A DNA stretch of 64,000 nucleotides from Acidobacteriota bacterium (GCA_016125275.1 WGMB01000001.1:248001-312000); one strand, 5' to 3'. Positions 1-8,688 are shown, counted from the stretch's first letter. Made by a program: numbers and translations. Notes: generated by a model from the sequence alone, not told the origin.

Positions 1-288
1 CAGTTCTACCCGCGCATTCCGCGGGAGGAGATTCTGGCCGGGCGGCCGGACGTGATTCTGGACATGGGCGACATGGCCGTGACCGACGCGGTGACGGAGG
101 AGCACAAGCGGGCAGTGGCGGCGCTGTGGAAGCGAGAGTTTCCGGACCTGCCGGCGACGCGGGCGGGGCGCGCCTATGCGGTGGCCGACGACCGCTTCGT
201 GGTGCCGGGGCCGCGCGTGGCCGAGGCGGCCGCGCTGCTGTTTCGCCTGATCCATCCCGAGGCGGCGGGGACAGAGGCCGGGCGTTGA
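1..288 (+). CDS. Cobalamin/iron-siderophore ABC transporter substrate-binding protein, 3' end only
   Basis: The reading frame is open from base 1 and stops at 286-288, giving the last 95 residues of a protein whose start lies outside the window. The fragment includes the stretch RPDVILDMGDM, typical of the C-terminal lobe of BtuF/FepB-type binding proteins, where a 'PDVIL' strand is followed by a helix. It ends with a hydrophobic helix (AAALLFRLIHPE), as in that family. The ATPase gene starts inside its stop codon (TTGA overlap) and the permease follows, so this is the periplasmic receptor of the same importer. The cobalamin synthesis genes downstream make a corrinoid the likely ligand; that is inference. 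It is truncated by the window edge, not a pseudogene. Confidence 0.72.
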   Translation, partial: QFYPRIPREEILAGRPDVILDMGDMAVTDAVTEEHKRAVAALWKREFPDLPATRAGRAYAVADDRFVVPGPRVAEAAALLFRLIHPEAAGTEAGR

Positions 289-1052
289 AGCCGCTGTATA
301 CGCTGCACGGGCTGAGCTACCGCTACGGCGGACGCCGCGCCGTGGACCATGTGGACTTGAGCTTCGAGGCCGGCCGGATGACCAGCGTGGTGGGTCCGAA
401 CGGGGCCGGCAAGTCCACGCTGATGGGCGTGATGGCCGGCGTGCTCGAAGGCTACGAGGGCGGCTGCCGCTTCGAGGGCCGCGAGATCGCCGCTTGGAAC
501 CGGCGGGAGTTGGCCGCGCGGGTGGCGTTCATTCCTCAGACCCTGCGGTTGGAGTTTCCCTTCACCGCCGAGCAGGTGGTCTTCATGGGGCGGACGCCGC
601 ATGGCAGGGGGCTGTTCGAGACGGAGGCAGACCGGGCGGCGGTGGAGCGGGCGCTGGCGCTGACGGACTCGCAACAGTTCATCGGCAGAGCGTTTGGGGA
701 GCTCAGCGGCGGCGAAAAGCAGCGCGTGGTGCTGGCTTCGGCGCTGGCGCAGGAGCCGGAAGCGCTGCTGCTGGACGAGCCGACGACCTTTCTGGACTTG
801 AAGCACCAACTCGACCTCTACGGCCTGCTGCGGAAGCTGGCGGGCGAGGGCGTGGCCGTGGTGGCGGTGACGCACGACCTGAACCTGGCGGCGGCGTACT
901 CGGACCGGCTGGTGGCGATGGCTTGCGGCCAGGTGGTGGCCGACGGGGCCCCGAGCGAGGTGCTGCGCGCGGACGTGGTGGAGAAGTACTTTGGCGCGCG
1001 GGTGCAGGTGATCGAGACCGCCGCCGGGCGGCCCTGGGCGGTCTACGGGTAG
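285..1052 (+). CDS. Cobalamin/Fe-siderophore ABC transporter ATP-binding protein (BtuD/FhuC type)
   Basis: A 255-residue ABC ATPase that powers import of the ligand captured by the upstream binding protein. Visible motifs are Walker A GPNGAGKST (about residues 37-45), signature LSGGE (140-144), Walker B LLLDEP (161-166) and a switch histidine in AVTHDL near 195. The length matches the BtuD/FhuC/FecE family. The frame stays open further upstream, but homology begins at KPLYTLHGLSYRYGG, so the TTG at 285 is chosen. It overlaps the TGA of the preceding gene (TTGA), and such coupling recurs in this operon. The permease starts one base after its stop. Corrinoid specificity comes only from context. 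Confidence 0.88.
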   Translation: MKPLYTLHGLSYRYGGRRAVDHVDLSFEAGRMTSVVGPNGAGKSTLMGVMAGVLEGYEGGCRFEGREIAAWNRRELAARVAFIPQTLRLEFPFTAEQVVFMGRTPHGRGLFETEADRAAVERALALTDSQQFIGRAFGELSGGEKQRVVLASALAQEPEALLLDEPTTFLDLKHQLDLYGLLRKLAGEGVAVVAVTHDLNLAAAYSDRLVAMACGQVVADGAPSEVLRADVVEKYFGARVQVIETAAGRPWAVYG

Positions 1053-1053
1053 G

Positions 1054-2049
1054 ATGCTGACGCCGGAGAAGTTTGGCCGGGCCCTGGCGGCGGCGGTCGG
1101 CCTGCTGCTGGCCGCGGTGGCGCTGGCGCCGCTGATCGGCTCGTCGCCGATCTCGCTGGAGAGGGCTTTTCAGGGCGAATCGCCCGATGCGGAGATCCTG
1201 TTCGACATCCGCTTGACGCGGACGCTGCTGGCGGCGGCGGCGGGCGGGGCGCTGGCGCTGGCGGGCGTGATCTTTCAGGCCCTGCTGCGCGACGCGCTGG
1301 CGACGCCGTTCACGCTGGGGGTTTCGAATGGGGCCGCCCTGGGAGCAGTGGTGGCGATCTGCTTCGGCTGGGGGACGGTGGGAGAGCTTTCGGCGCTGGG
1401 GCTGGCGGCGATGGTCGGCGCCTTGGCGGTGATGGGCGCGGTGCTGAAGATTGCCAGCGAAGGCCGCCGGATGAGCTCGTTCACGCTGCTGCTGACGGGC
1501 GTGACGATCAACAGCATCTGCATGGCGGCGATCCTGTTCCTGCACTCGTCGGCGGGATTCATCCAGTCGTTCGCGATCGTGCGCTGGCTGATGGGCGGCA
1601 TCGACTCGCCGCGTCCGGCGACGTTGGCGGCGGTGGGCGCGGGGGTGCTGGTCGCGCTGGGGCTGACGATGGCGAAGGCCAAGGACCTGAATCTGCTGGC
1701 GGTGGGCGAGGATTGGGCCCTGACGCGCGGGACGGACGTGCGGGCGCTGATGCGCTTCTGCTTCGTGCTGGGGTCGTTTCTGACGGCGGTGATCACGGCC
1801 ATGACGGGGCCGATCGGCTTTATCGGCCTGATTACGCCGCACGCGCTGCGGATGGTGGTGGGGGCGGATCACCGGCTGCTGGTTCCGGCGTCGTTCTGCG
1901 TGGGCGGAGCGTTTCTGGTGGTGTGCGACACGGCGGCGCGGACGATGATGGCGCCGGCGGAGATTCCGGTGGGGGTGATCACGTCGATGCTGGGCGGGCC
2001 GTTCTTCATTTGGCTGCTGCGCAGCCGGAGGGCGCGGGTATGGCTGTGA
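1054..2049 (+). CDS. Iron/cobalamin ABC transporter permease (BtuC/FecCD family)
   Basis: A 331-residue, strongly hydrophobic protein with about nine to ten predicted membrane segments. It contains family patterns such as GGALALAGVIFQALLRDALATPFTLGVS cut across the first third (Gly-rich, ending in P-F-T-L-G-V) and GPIGFIGLITPHALRMVVG near residue 250, typical of the BtuC/FhuB/FecCD permease fold. It forms the inner-membrane channel for the ATPase encoded one base upstream. Its stop codon overlaps the start of cobU (ATG at 2040), which ties the transporter translationally to cobalamin salvage enzymes and supports a corrinoid substrate. Confidence 0.9.
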   Translation: MLTPEKFGRALAAAVGLLLAAVALAPLIGSSPISLERAFQGESPDAEILFDIRLTRTLLAAAAGGALALAGVIFQALLRDALATPFTLGVSNGAALGAVVAICFGWGTVGELSALGLAAMVGALAVMGAVLKIASEGRRMSSFTLLLTGVTINSICMAAILFLHSSAGFIQSFAIVRWLMGGIDSPRPATLAAVGAGVLVALGLTMAKAKDLNLLAVGEDWALTRGTDVRALMRFCFVLGSFLTAVITAMTGPIGFIGLITPHALRMVVGADHRLLVPASFCVGGAFLVVCDTAARTMMAPAEIPVGVITSMLGGPFFIWLLRSRRARVWL

Positions 2050-2591
2050 TCCTGCTGGGCGGCGGGGCGCGCAGCGGCAAGAGCTCGTACGGCTTGCGCT
2101 ACGTGGAGCAGCGCTTTGCGAGCGGCGTGTTCGTGGCGACAGGGGAAGCCGGCGATGACGAGATGCGCGAGCGCATCGAGCGCCACAAGGCCGAACGAGG
2201 GCCGTTCTGGCGCACGGTGGAGGAGCCGCTGGACTTGGCCGGGGCGCTGCGCCGCGAAGCCGAGACGGCCGAGGCGATTTTGGTGGACTGCCTGACGCTT
2301 TGGCTGAGCAACGTGCTGCTGGACCCGGCCGGGGACGAGGAGGTTCGGATCGACGAGCTGGTCGGGCTCCTCAGAGGCTGGGATGGGCCGACCATGGCGC
2401 TGGTGACGAACGAGGTGGGCTGCGGCATCGTCCCGATGAACGAGCTGAGCCGGCGGTTTCGGGACCTGGCGGGCGCGATGAACCAGCGGGTGGCTGAGGT
2501 CGCCGACGAGGTCTACTGGCTGGCGTTCGGCCTGCCGTTGCGGCTGAAGCCGCAGCCGGGCGGGGCGGAGGGCGGCTCGCCGTGGGTCTAG
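2040..2591 (+). CDS. cobU: Adenosylcobinamide kinase / adenosylcobinamide-phosphate guanylyltransferase
   Basis: A 183-residue bifunctional enzyme that phosphorylates adenosylcobinamide and then transfers GMP to give AdoCbi-GDP in nucleotide-loop assembly. It opens with the P-loop GGGARSGKS. It has a histidine in ERIERHKAERG at the position of the guanylylated His of CobU, the strand LVDCLTLWLSN, and the family C-terminal stretch TNEVGCGIVPMNELSRRFRD followed by DEVYWLAFGLPLRLK. The ATG at 2040 overlaps the permease stop and places the P-loop at residue 6, as expected. The end overlaps cobS by 10 bases. Confidence 0.93.
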   Translation: MAVILLGGGARSGKSSYGLRYVEQRFASGVFVATGEAGDDEMRERIERHKAERGPFWRTVEEPLDLAGALRREAETAEAILVDCLTLWLSNVLLDPAGDEEVRIDELVGLLRGWDGPTMALVTNEVGCGIVPMNELSRRFRDLAGAMNQRVAEVADEVYWLAFGLPLRLKPQPGGAEGGSPWV

Positions 2592-3334
2592 TGGCCGAAG
2601 CGGCGGTGGCGGCGGTGCAGATGCTGACGCGCATCCCCGTGCCGTCGCCGCCGAGGGCTCCGGATGAGCGGACGCTGGCGCTGTCGGCGGTGTTCTACCC
2701 CTGGGTCGGGATGGCGTTGGGGGCGGTGGGGCTGATGGCGTTTCAGGCCTTGGCGGCCGACGGGGACGCGGGGTTCGCGGCGGTGGCGGCGCTGGCGCTG
2801 TGGGCTTTGGCGACGGGCGCCCTGCACGAGGACGGGCTGGCGGACGTGGCGGACGCCTTTGGCAGCCAGAGGGACAAGGAAGGGCTGCTGCGGGTGATGA
2901 AGGACAGTCGCATCGGGGCCTACGGCGCGCTGGCGCTGCTGCTGGCGACTCTGGCGCGCTGGACCTTGCTGACGGAGCTGGCGCGCGGCGGGGCGGCGCT
3001 GGGCTTCTTGGCGTCGCAGAGCCTGGCGCGCGGAGGTATTGTGCTGCTGGCGGTGTGGGCTGGTCCGGCGACGGAGGGTTCGGGCGGGGCCTTGGCGCGG
3101 TCGGCGAAGGCTTGGCATGCGCTGGCGGCTTTGGCCGCGCCGACGCTGCTGCTGCTGGGGATGGCGCCGGCGCCGGAGGTCTTGGCCTGCCTGGTAGCGT
3201 CGTTGGCGATGGTGGCCGGGGCCGCGGTGTACTTTCGGGCGCGGCTGGGGGGCGTGACGGGCGACTGCCTGGGCGCGGCGTTTCTGGCGCAGGAGATCGC
3301 GATTCTGTGGACCGTGCGGGCGGTGACGCAGTGA
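2582..3334 (+). CDS. cobS: Adenosylcobinamide-GDP ribazoletransferase (cobalamin synthase)
   Basis: A 250-residue integral membrane enzyme that joins AdoCbi-GDP and alpha-ribazole (or its phosphate) to form adenosylcobalamin (phosphate). The family's acidic motif is present as HEDGLADVADAFG (about residues 81-93), followed by DSRIGAYGA; the rest consists of alanine/leucine-rich membrane helices. N-terminal QMLTRIPVP is typical of CobS. The GTG start lies 10 bases inside cobU, and the end overlaps the next gene (GTGA at 3331-3334). Genes flanking it on both sides supply its two substrates. Confidence 0.93.
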   Translation: MGLVAEAAVAAVQMLTRIPVPSPPRAPDERTLALSAVFYPWVGMALGAVGLMAFQALAADGDAGFAAVAALALWALATGALHEDGLADVADAFGSQRDKEGLLRVMKDSRIGAYGALALLLATLARWTLLTELARGGAALGFLASQSLARGGIVLLAVWAGPATEGSGGALARSAKAWHALAALAAPTLLLLGMAPAPEVLACLVASLAMVAGAAVYFRARLGGVTGDCLGAAFLAQEIAILWTVRAVTQ

Positions 3335-3885
3335 CCGGCCTGTGGCTGGTGCGGCACGGGGAGACGACGACCCCGGGGCTGTTTCTGGGAAAGGCCGATC
3401 CGCCGCTGAGCGCCGCCGGGCGGGAAGAGGCCGGGCGGTTGGCGGCGCGGTTGCTGCCGCTGGGGATCGAACGCATCGTTGCCAGCGGGCTGCGGCGGGC
3501 GGTGGAGACCGCGGCGATCCTGGGGGCGGCTTGCGGCGTGGAAGCGGAGTCCGACGAGCGGCTCAACGAGATCGGCTACGGCGCTTGGGACGGGCTCGAC
3601 TGGGCCGAGATCGAGCGCCGTTGGCCGCGGGAAGCCGCCACGAAGCTCGAGGACTGGTGGGCGGTGGCGCCGCCGGGCGGCGAGACGACGCCGCGGTTCG
3701 TGCAGCGCGTGGAGTCGGCTTGGGCGGATCTGGCGGGCGACCCGCGGCGTCCGACGGCGGTGGTGGCGCACTTGGGAGTGAACGCGCTGCTGGCGGAGCT
3801 GGCGCGCTGCGGCGCTGTGGACGCCGTCGATTGGGCGCGCGTGACGGCTTTTCGGCAGCCCTTGGGAGACGCACTGGAGCTATGA
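3331..3885 (+). CDS. cobC: Histidine phosphatase family protein, probable alpha-ribazole phosphatase (CobC-like)
   Basis: A 184-residue phosphoglycerate-mutase-fold phosphatase. The catalytic histidine motif is at the N-terminus (LWLVRHGETT), a second conserved region is VASGLRRAVETA, the acidic residue region is GYGAWDG, and the second histidine is in VVAHLGVNALL. In place between cobS and cobT it most probably removes the 5' phosphate from alpha-ribazole phosphate or adenosylcobalamin 5'-phosphate. The GTG at 3331 overlaps the cobS stop as GTGA. The frame extends upstream, but only within cobS. General phosphatases share this fold, so the exact substrate is inferred from context. Confidence 0.82.
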   Translation: MTGLWLVRHGETTTPGLFLGKADPPLSAAGREEAGRLAARLLPLGIERIVASGLRRAVETAAILGAACGVEAESDERLNEIGYGAWDGLDWAEIERRWPREAATKLEDWWAVAPPGGETTPRFVQRVESAWADLAGDPRRPTAVVAHLGVNALLAELARCGAVDAVDWARVTAFRQPLGDALEL

Positions 3886-4937
3886 CGGAGTATCTGCAAC
3901 TGCTGCTCGAAGCGATCGAGGACCCGGCGGACCCGGCGCTCGAGAGGAGCGTCCAGGGGCGTTTGGATTCGCTGACCAAGCCGCCCGGCAGCCTGGGGCG
4001 GCTGGAGGAGATCGCGCGGTGGTACTGCCTGGCGCGCGGGGAGGCGCTGCCCGCGGCTCCGCGCAAGGCGCTGTGCGTGTTCTGCGCCGACCATGGCGTG
4101 ACCGAGGAGGGCGTGAGCGCCTATCCGCGAGAAGTGACCCGCCAGATGGTGCTGAACTTCGCGGCGGGCGGAGCGGCCATCAATGCGCTGTGCAGGCAGG
4201 GCGGGGTGGAGGCCACGATCGTGGACGTGGGCGTGGACAGCGAGCCGTTTGGGCCGCCGGTGCGGGATGAGAAGATCGCGCGTGGGACCCGCAACTTCGC
4301 GGTGGAGCCGGCGATGACCCGCGGCGAAGCCTTGCAGGCGCTGGAGGCGGGCGCACGGCTGGCGGCCGAAGCCGTCGATGCTGGCGCGACGCTGCTGGCG
4401 GCCGGCGAGATGGGCATCGGCAACACCACCGCCGCGGCGGCGTTGGGCTGCGCGCTGACGGGCCGGGCGGCCGACGAGCTGGCCGGGCGGGGCACGGGCG
4501 TGGACGAGGCAGGTCGCCGCCACAAGGCGGCCGTGGTGGAAAGGGCTCTGGCGGCTCGGAAGCCGGACAGTGCGGATCCGGTCGGAGCCCTGGCGGCCGT
4601 GGGCGGTCTGGAGATTGCCGCGATGGCCGGCTACTTCTTGGGCGCGGCGGCGCGAAGGGTTCCCGCGGTGGTGGACGGCTTTATCGCCACGGCGGCGGCG
4701 TTGGCTGCGGTGCGGCTGCGAAAGGAGACTCTGGGGTATCTGCTGTGGTCGCACGAGTCCGCCGAGCAGGGGCATCGAGTGTTGCTGCAAGAGTTAGGCG
4801 CTAAGTCGCTGTTGCAAATGGGATTTCGGCTGGGAGAAGGCAGCGGCGCGGCGGTTGCGATGGGGTTGGTGGACCAAGCCCTGGCGGTCTACCGCGAAAT
4901 GGCTACGTTCGACAGCGCCGGGGTGAGTGCGGGCTAG
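3882..4937 (+). CDS. cobT: Nicotinate-nucleotide--dimethylbenzimidazole phosphoribosyltransferase
   Basis: A 351-residue enzyme making alpha-ribazole 5'-phosphate from dimethylbenzimidazole (or another lower-ligand base) and nicotinate mononucleotide. Family signatures include LTKPPGSLGRLEE near residue 30, FCADHGVTEEGVSAYPREVT, AAGEMGIGNTTAAAAL near 170, and the C-terminal GFRLGEGSGAAVAM with the glutamate at the catalytic position. The ATG at 3882 overlaps the TGA of the phosphatase gene (ATGA). The length is normal. This is the last gene of the operon; its 3' end overlaps the convergent SCO1 gene by four bases, so no separate terminator is visible. Confidence 0.95.
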   Translation: MTEYLQLLLEAIEDPADPALERSVQGRLDSLTKPPGSLGRLEEIARWYCLARGEALPAAPRKALCVFCADHGVTEEGVSAYPREVTRQMVLNFAAGGAAINALCRQGGVEATIVDVGVDSEPFGPPVRDEKIARGTRNFAVEPAMTRGEALQALEAGARLAAEAVDAGATLLAAGEMGIGNTTAAAALGCALTGRAADELAGRGTGVDEAGRRHKAAVVERALAARKPDSADPVGALAAVGGLEIAAMAGYFLGAAARRVPAVVDGFIATAAALAAVRLRKETLGYLLWSHESAEQGHRVLLQELGAKSLLQMGFRLGEGSGAAVAMGLVDQALAVYREMATFDSAGVSAG

Positions 4938-5515
4938 TCTTCGCGCAGGAGGCGCTCGAGGTCCGGCAGAATCGCCTGGACCACGCCCGCTTCCTCGCCG
5001 TGGTAGAAGCCTCGGACGCGGCCGTGGCGGTCGACGAGGGTGTAGCGCGTGCTGTGGGTGATAATGCCCGGGCCCGGCTTGCCGCCCTCGGTGAGAGAGC
5101 CGTCGTCGACGGCCTGTAGAAAGCCCTTGCGGATGAGGTCGTAGAGGGCTTGCTTGTCGCCGGTGAGAAAGAGCCAGCGCTCGGGGTCGGCGCCGTAGCG
5201 CTTGGCGTACTCGGCGAGGATTTCGGGCGTGTCGCGCTCGGGGTCGACGGAGAAGGTCGCCAGGCGGACGTCGGGAGAGTCGGGCAGGGCCGCCTGGAGC
5301 CGCTTCATGTTGGCGGACATTCGCGGGCAGGGGCCGGCGCAGGTGGTGAAGACGAAGTCGGCCACCCAGACCTTGCCGTCGAAGTCGTGAGAGGAGACTG
5401 TCCGACCGCTGCGCTCGGTGAGCTCGAAGCCGGGAACGGCGCCGTAGTCGGGCAGGGGTTCGGGGGCGGCGCAGCCGAGCCCGGCGAGCAGCGCAACGAT
5501 CAGCAGCGGGCGCAT
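4934..5515 (-). CDS. SCO1/SenC family copper-binding lipoprotein
   Basis: A 193-residue thioredoxin-fold protein of the SCO1/SenC/PrrC family, involved in copper delivery to cytochrome oxidase or in thiol redox balance outside the cytoplasm. The N-terminus is a lipoprotein signal with cysteine 15 in LLAGLGCAAP. The metal-binding pair is CAGPC near residue 60, and the third ligand is probably the histidine in GIITHSTRYTLVD. It ends in a helix as usual. No oxidase genes are adjacent, so its client is unknown. A TAGCAT box sits six bases before the ATG with no Shine-Dalgarno, so the mRNA may be leaderless. Confidence 0.9.
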   Translation of the reverse strand: MRPLLIVALLAGLGCAAPEPLPDYGAVPGFELTERSGRTVSSHDFDGKVWVADFVFTTCAGPCPRMSANMKRLQAALPDSPDVRLATFSVDPERDTPEILAEYAKRYGADPERWLFLTGDKQALYDLIRKGFLQAVDDGSLTEGGKPGPGIITHSTRYTLVDRHGRVRGFYHGEEAGVVQAILPDLERLLRED

Positions 5516-5521
5516 CGACTT

Positions 5522-5527
5522 ATGCTA
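5522..5527 (-). promoter_or_regulatory. Probable -10 box (TAGCAT) of the SCO1 gene, leaderless arrangement
   Basis: On the minus strand TAGCAT is followed by six bases and then the ATG at 5515. A start site at the usual distance from a -10 box would fall at or next to the start codon. No clear -35 hexamer was seen upstream. Confidence 0.4.
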
Positions 5528-5534
5528 GCGCGGG

Positions 5535-7232
5535 CTAACGGATCGCCAGCAGGGCGGCGTTGCTGAAGCGTCCGCCGGCGCGAATCAGCAGCTCTTGCGA
5601 GCCGGAGGCGCCCTGCACCTGAAAGTTCACCTGCTGCAGGCCCGCGAAGCCCGGGGCGGGGCCGAAGTAGCTGACCGTCTGCGGCTGACCGCCGAGGATG
5701 ACCTCGACTTCTTGGTCGCCGATGCCTGTGACGTACAGGGCGGCGTAGTCTCCGGCGGCGATGGGCGTGGCGGGCGCGATGAGCTCGAAGGTCTGTGCGT
5801 TGAGCGCGGCGGCGGCGCCGGTTCCGGAGCCGTCGAGCGTGAAGACGGCGGGAGCGGCGGGCTCGAGGAAGACGTTGAAGGCGTCCACGCCGAGCGGCGA
5901 TTCGAGCGTCAGCGTGTGTAGCCCCAGCGCTCCGGCCGGGATGCGCACGTTCACCTGGCCGGGCCCGGCGTAGAGCAGCTCGAGGGGCTGGTCGTCGAAC
6001 CGCACTTGGACGCCCGCGAGCTGGGTGGGCAGCGGAAGGGCTTCGGCGGCGGCCTCGGAGTCGGTGAAGCCGGAACCGAACAAGGAGGCCAGCGAATCCG
6101 GTGCGAGGCTGAGCGTGGAGAGCAGGCCGGCCGACGGGACGGCGCGGATGAGGCGCGGGCCGGGGCTCAGCGGCAGCAGGCGGGTCTTGCCCAGGCCGGC
6201 TTCGATGGAAGCGGAGAGGGTTCCAGCGGAGCCTGCGTCGACGGTCAGCGGCAGCAGCGCGCCGGGCAGGTCCTGCTTGTAGAAGAGCCCGGCGACGCCG
6301 CGGTCGAGCGTGGAGGTTTCGCCGCCGGGGAGCGTGACGACGGGACGCGACGCATCGGTGATGAGCGCGTCGGAGGCGTCGCGCAGCTCGACCAGCACGT
6401 CGGCGAGGCCGACGGTGGCGGGGTGCTCGGGGACCGGGACGCCGACGCTCATCCAGTCCGGGCGATCGGCCAGGAAGGCTCGAATGGCGACGGCGGTGGG
6501 GTGCTCCTCGCTGTCGACCTGGGCGAGGGCGACGCGGGTGGAGCAGAGGATGAAGGCGGCGTCGTTGTGGCAGGCCGGGATGACGCGGCTCTTCTCCACG
6601 GGTTGGCCGTAGAAGGAGAGCAGGGAGGCGCTGGAGACGCCGACGGAGCCGTCGCCGCGCCCGTCGTACTGCCCGGAGCCGGCCAGCGCCAACGCGTCGA
6701 TTTCGCGAAGGTCGTCCGTGCCCTGGTTCCAGGTGGCCAGGTCCCAGACGAAGCGGCTGCCGCGTCGGATTTCGGGGATCTGGTCGCCGCCCACGGGGAG
6801 ATCCGCCAGGGGCGAGCCGAAGTTGGGCGTGCCGAGGAAGACGGCCTTGCGGACCTTGGGGTCGAGCGGCGGGTCGAAGCCTCCGCCGGGCAGCTTGCCG
6901 GCCAGATAGGAGCGGATGATCATGCCGCCCATGCTGATGCCGACGAGGTCGACTTGGGGGACGCCGAGGGCGTCGATCGTCTCGCCGAGATGTTGCCCGA
7001 GCTCTTCGATCGGCGGCGCGCCGTAGGTGCAGTTGTCGAAGAAGAGGACTTCGCGGCCATCGGCGCGGAGGAACTCCTCCAGGCGGCCGAAGGAGCCGGT
7101 GGAGTCCGGCTCGACCACGCAGTCGCCGCCGCCGGCCGTGGCGACGTCGTAGCCGTTGAGCAGGATGACGGGCGGATTCTGCGCCAGAGACGGCAGTGCG
7201 AGAAGGAAGAGGAGGGGGATCGACCGCTTCAC
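5535..7232 (-). CDS. Exported alpha/beta-hydrolase (lipase-like) with Solibacter-type C-terminal domain
   Basis: A 565-residue secreted protein. The GTG at 7232 is chosen because it gives a clean signal peptide (KRSIPLLFLLALPSLAQ); the open frame upstream is unrelated in character. The first 300 residues form an alpha/beta hydrolase with nucleophile elbow GISMGGM and a following LGTPNFGSPLADL, resembling PGAP1/class-2 lipases. The last 200 residues contain APDSLASLFGSGF, YAGPGQVNVRIPAG, YVTGIGDQ and PGFAGLQQVNFQV. This is the pattern of the TIGR03437-like domain known from Solibacter exported proteins, probably an Ig-like surface module. The substrate is unknown. It is divergent to a sulfatase gene. 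Confidence 0.8.
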   Translation of the reverse strand: MKRSIPLLFLLALPSLAQNPPVILLNGYDVATAGGGDCVVEPDSTGSFGRLEEFLRADGREVLFFDNCTYGAPPIEELGQHLGETIDALGVPQVDLVGISMGGMIIRSYLAGKLPGGGFDPPLDPKVRKAVFLGTPNFGSPLADLPVGGDQIPEIRRGSRFVWDLATWNQGTDDLREIDALALAGSGQYDGRGDGSVGVSSASLLSFYGQPVEKSRVIPACHNDAAFILCSTRVALAQVDSEEHPTAVAIRAFLADRPDWMSVGVPVPEHPATVGLADVLVELRDASDALITDASRPVVTLPGGETSTLDRGVAGLFYKQDLPGALLPLTVDAGSAGTLSASIEAGLGKTRLLPLSPGPRLIRAVPSAGLLSTLSLAPDSLASLFGSGFTDSEAAAEALPLPTQLAGVQVRFDDQPLELLYAGPGQVNVRIPAGALGLHTLTLESPLGVDAFNVFLEPAAPAVFTLDGSGTGAAAALNAQTFELIAPATPIAAGDYAALYVTGIGDQEVEVILGGQPQTVSYFGPAPGFAGLQQVNFQVQGASGSQELLIRAGGRFSNAALLAIR

Positions 7233-7274
7233 GATCTTCCCAATGTAAGCGCTGTATACGGCAATGCCTGCGTG

Positions 7275-7280
7275 TATAAT
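7275..7280 (+). promoter_or_regulatory. Probable -10 box (TATAAT) of the sulfatase at 7288, leaderless arrangement
   Basis: A perfect TATAAT ends seven bases before the ATG at 7288, so transcription would begin at about the start codon. The -35 position (around 7252-7257, CTGTAT) is not a good match. It lies in the 55-base divergent region with the hydrolase gene. Confidence 0.5.
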
Positions 7281-7287
7281 CACGCCG

Positions 7288-8688
7288 ATGCGCAAGTTGC
7301 TGGTGCTCTTCGGGCTGGCCGCCCTCTCCGCTGCAGCGGCCGAACGTCCCAACGTGCTGTTCGTGGCGATCGACGATCTCAACGACTGGATCGGCGTGCT
7401 GGGAGGGCATCCGCAGGCCAAGACGCCGAACTTGGACCGGCTAGCGGAGCGGGGCGTGCTGTTTACGCACGCTTACACGGCCGCGCCGGCATGCAATCCG
7501 TCGCGAGCGTCGCTGATGACGGGGATCGCGCCGTACAAGTCGGGCGTGTACCTGAACTCGCAGCCGTGGCGGCCGGCGATGCCGAACGCCGTAACGATTC
7601 CGCAGCATTTCCGTAAGAACGGCTACTGGGTGGGGGCCTCGGGCAAGATTTTCCACGGGGCTTTTCCGGACCCGGCGTCGTGGGACGAGTACTGGCCCAG
7701 CCAGACGAAGAACAAGCCGGACGATCCGAAGCCGGCGGTGACGCCGGTGAACGGCATTCCGAAGACGGCTCACTTCGACTGGGGGCCGGTGACGGAAAGC
7801 TCGGAGGAGATGGGCGACTACCAGGTGGTGGATTGGGTGGTCGGCAAGCTGAACCAGAAGTGGGACAAGCCGTTCTTTCTGGCCTGCGGCATGTACAAGC
7901 CGCACCTGCCCTGGTACGTGCCCCAGAAGTACTTCGACATGTTCCCGCTGGAGCGGATCGAGCTGCCTTCGACCAATCCGGACGATCTGGTGGACATTCC
8001 GGCGGCGGGCGTGAAGATGGCCAAGCCGCAGGGCGACCACAAGAAAGTGATCGACCACAACCAGTACCGGCAGGCCGTGCAGGGCTACCTGGCGGCGATC
8101 GCCTTCGTGGACGAACAGATTGGGCGGCTGCTCGACGCTTTCGACAAGAGCCCGCGCTCGAAGGACACGATCTTGATCCTGTGGACGGACCACGGCTGGC
8201 ACTTGGGCGAGAAACAGCACTGGCGCAAGTTCGCGCTGTGGGAGGAGGCCACGAGGACGCCGCTGATGATGGTGGTGCCGAAGGGCGTGGCTCCTGGGAT
8301 GCCGGAGGGGACCAAGGCGGGGACGAAGGTGGAGGCGCCGGTGAGCCTGCTCGACATCTACCCGACGCTGGTGGAGCTGGCGAAGCTGGACGCGAACCCG
8401 GCGCTGATGGGCGAGAGCCTCGTGCCGCTGCTCAAGGACCCCAAAGCGAAGTGGGACAGGGCGTCGGTGACGACCGAGGGCCGCGGCAACCACGCCGTGC
8501 GGACGCCTCTGTATCGCTACATCCGCTACGCCGACGGCGATGAGGAGCTCTACGACCACCGCACGGACCCGATGGAGTGGAAGAACCTGGCTCGCGATCC
8601 GCAGTACTCGGCGGTGATCGAGGGGCTGCGGGCGTGGCTGCCGAAGACGGACGCGCCGGACGCGCCGAAGGGCCGAGGGGAGGAGTAG
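7288..8688 (+). CDS. Exported S1 sulfatase, iduronate-2-sulfatase-like
   Basis: A 466-residue arylsulfatase-superfamily enzyme that hydrolyses sulfate esters, probably of a polysaccharide, outside the cytoplasm. The ATG at 7288 starts a Sec signal peptide ([18 protein letters not shown]); an ATG 24 bases upstream would spoil it. Metal ligands are in VAIDDLNDW, the formylglycine site is C69 in CNPSR, and later ligands are in [18 protein letters not shown]. The latter pattern (TDHGWHLGE) is typical of iduronate-2-sulfatase-type members. The cysteine must be converted to formylglycine; no maturase gene was recognised in the window. Confidence 0.9.
   Translation: MRKLLVLFGLAALSAAAAERPNVLFVAIDDLNDWIGVLGGHPQAKTPNLDRLAERGVLFTHAYTAAPACNPSRASLMTGIAPYKSGVYLNSQPWRPAMPNAVTIPQHFRKNGYWVGASGKIFHGAFPDPASWDEYWPSQTKNKPDDPKPAVTPVNGIPKTAHFDWGPVTESSEEMGDYQVVDWVVGKLNQKWDKPFFLACGMYKPHLPWYVPQKYFDMFPLERIELPSTNPDDLVDIPAAGVKMAKPQGDHKKVIDHNQYRQAVQGYLAAIAFVDEQIGRLLDAFDKSPRSKDTILILWTDHGWHLGEKQHWRKFALWEEATRTPLMMVVPKGVAPGMPEGTKAGTKVEAPVSLLDIYPTLVELAKLDANPALMGESLVPLLKDPKAKWDRASVTTEGRGNHAVRTPLYRYIRYADGDEELYDHRTDPMEWKNLARDPQYSAVIEGLRAWLPKTDAPDAPKGRGEE

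Noticed and set aside
1-288. Truncated binding protein as a pseudogene
   Set aside because: It is simply cut by the window start; the frame is intact and coupled to the transporter genes.
1869-3566. Long minus-strand open frame of 565 residues across cobU/cobS/cobC
   Set aside because: Proline/serine/arginine-rich shadow of the GC-rich cobalamin genes, which have clear family motifs in the other strand.
6006-7616. A 536-residue plus-strand open frame over the hydrolase gene
   Set aside because: Glycine/arginine/alanine-rich shadow; the minus-strand gene has a signal peptide, GxSxG motif and C-terminal domain.
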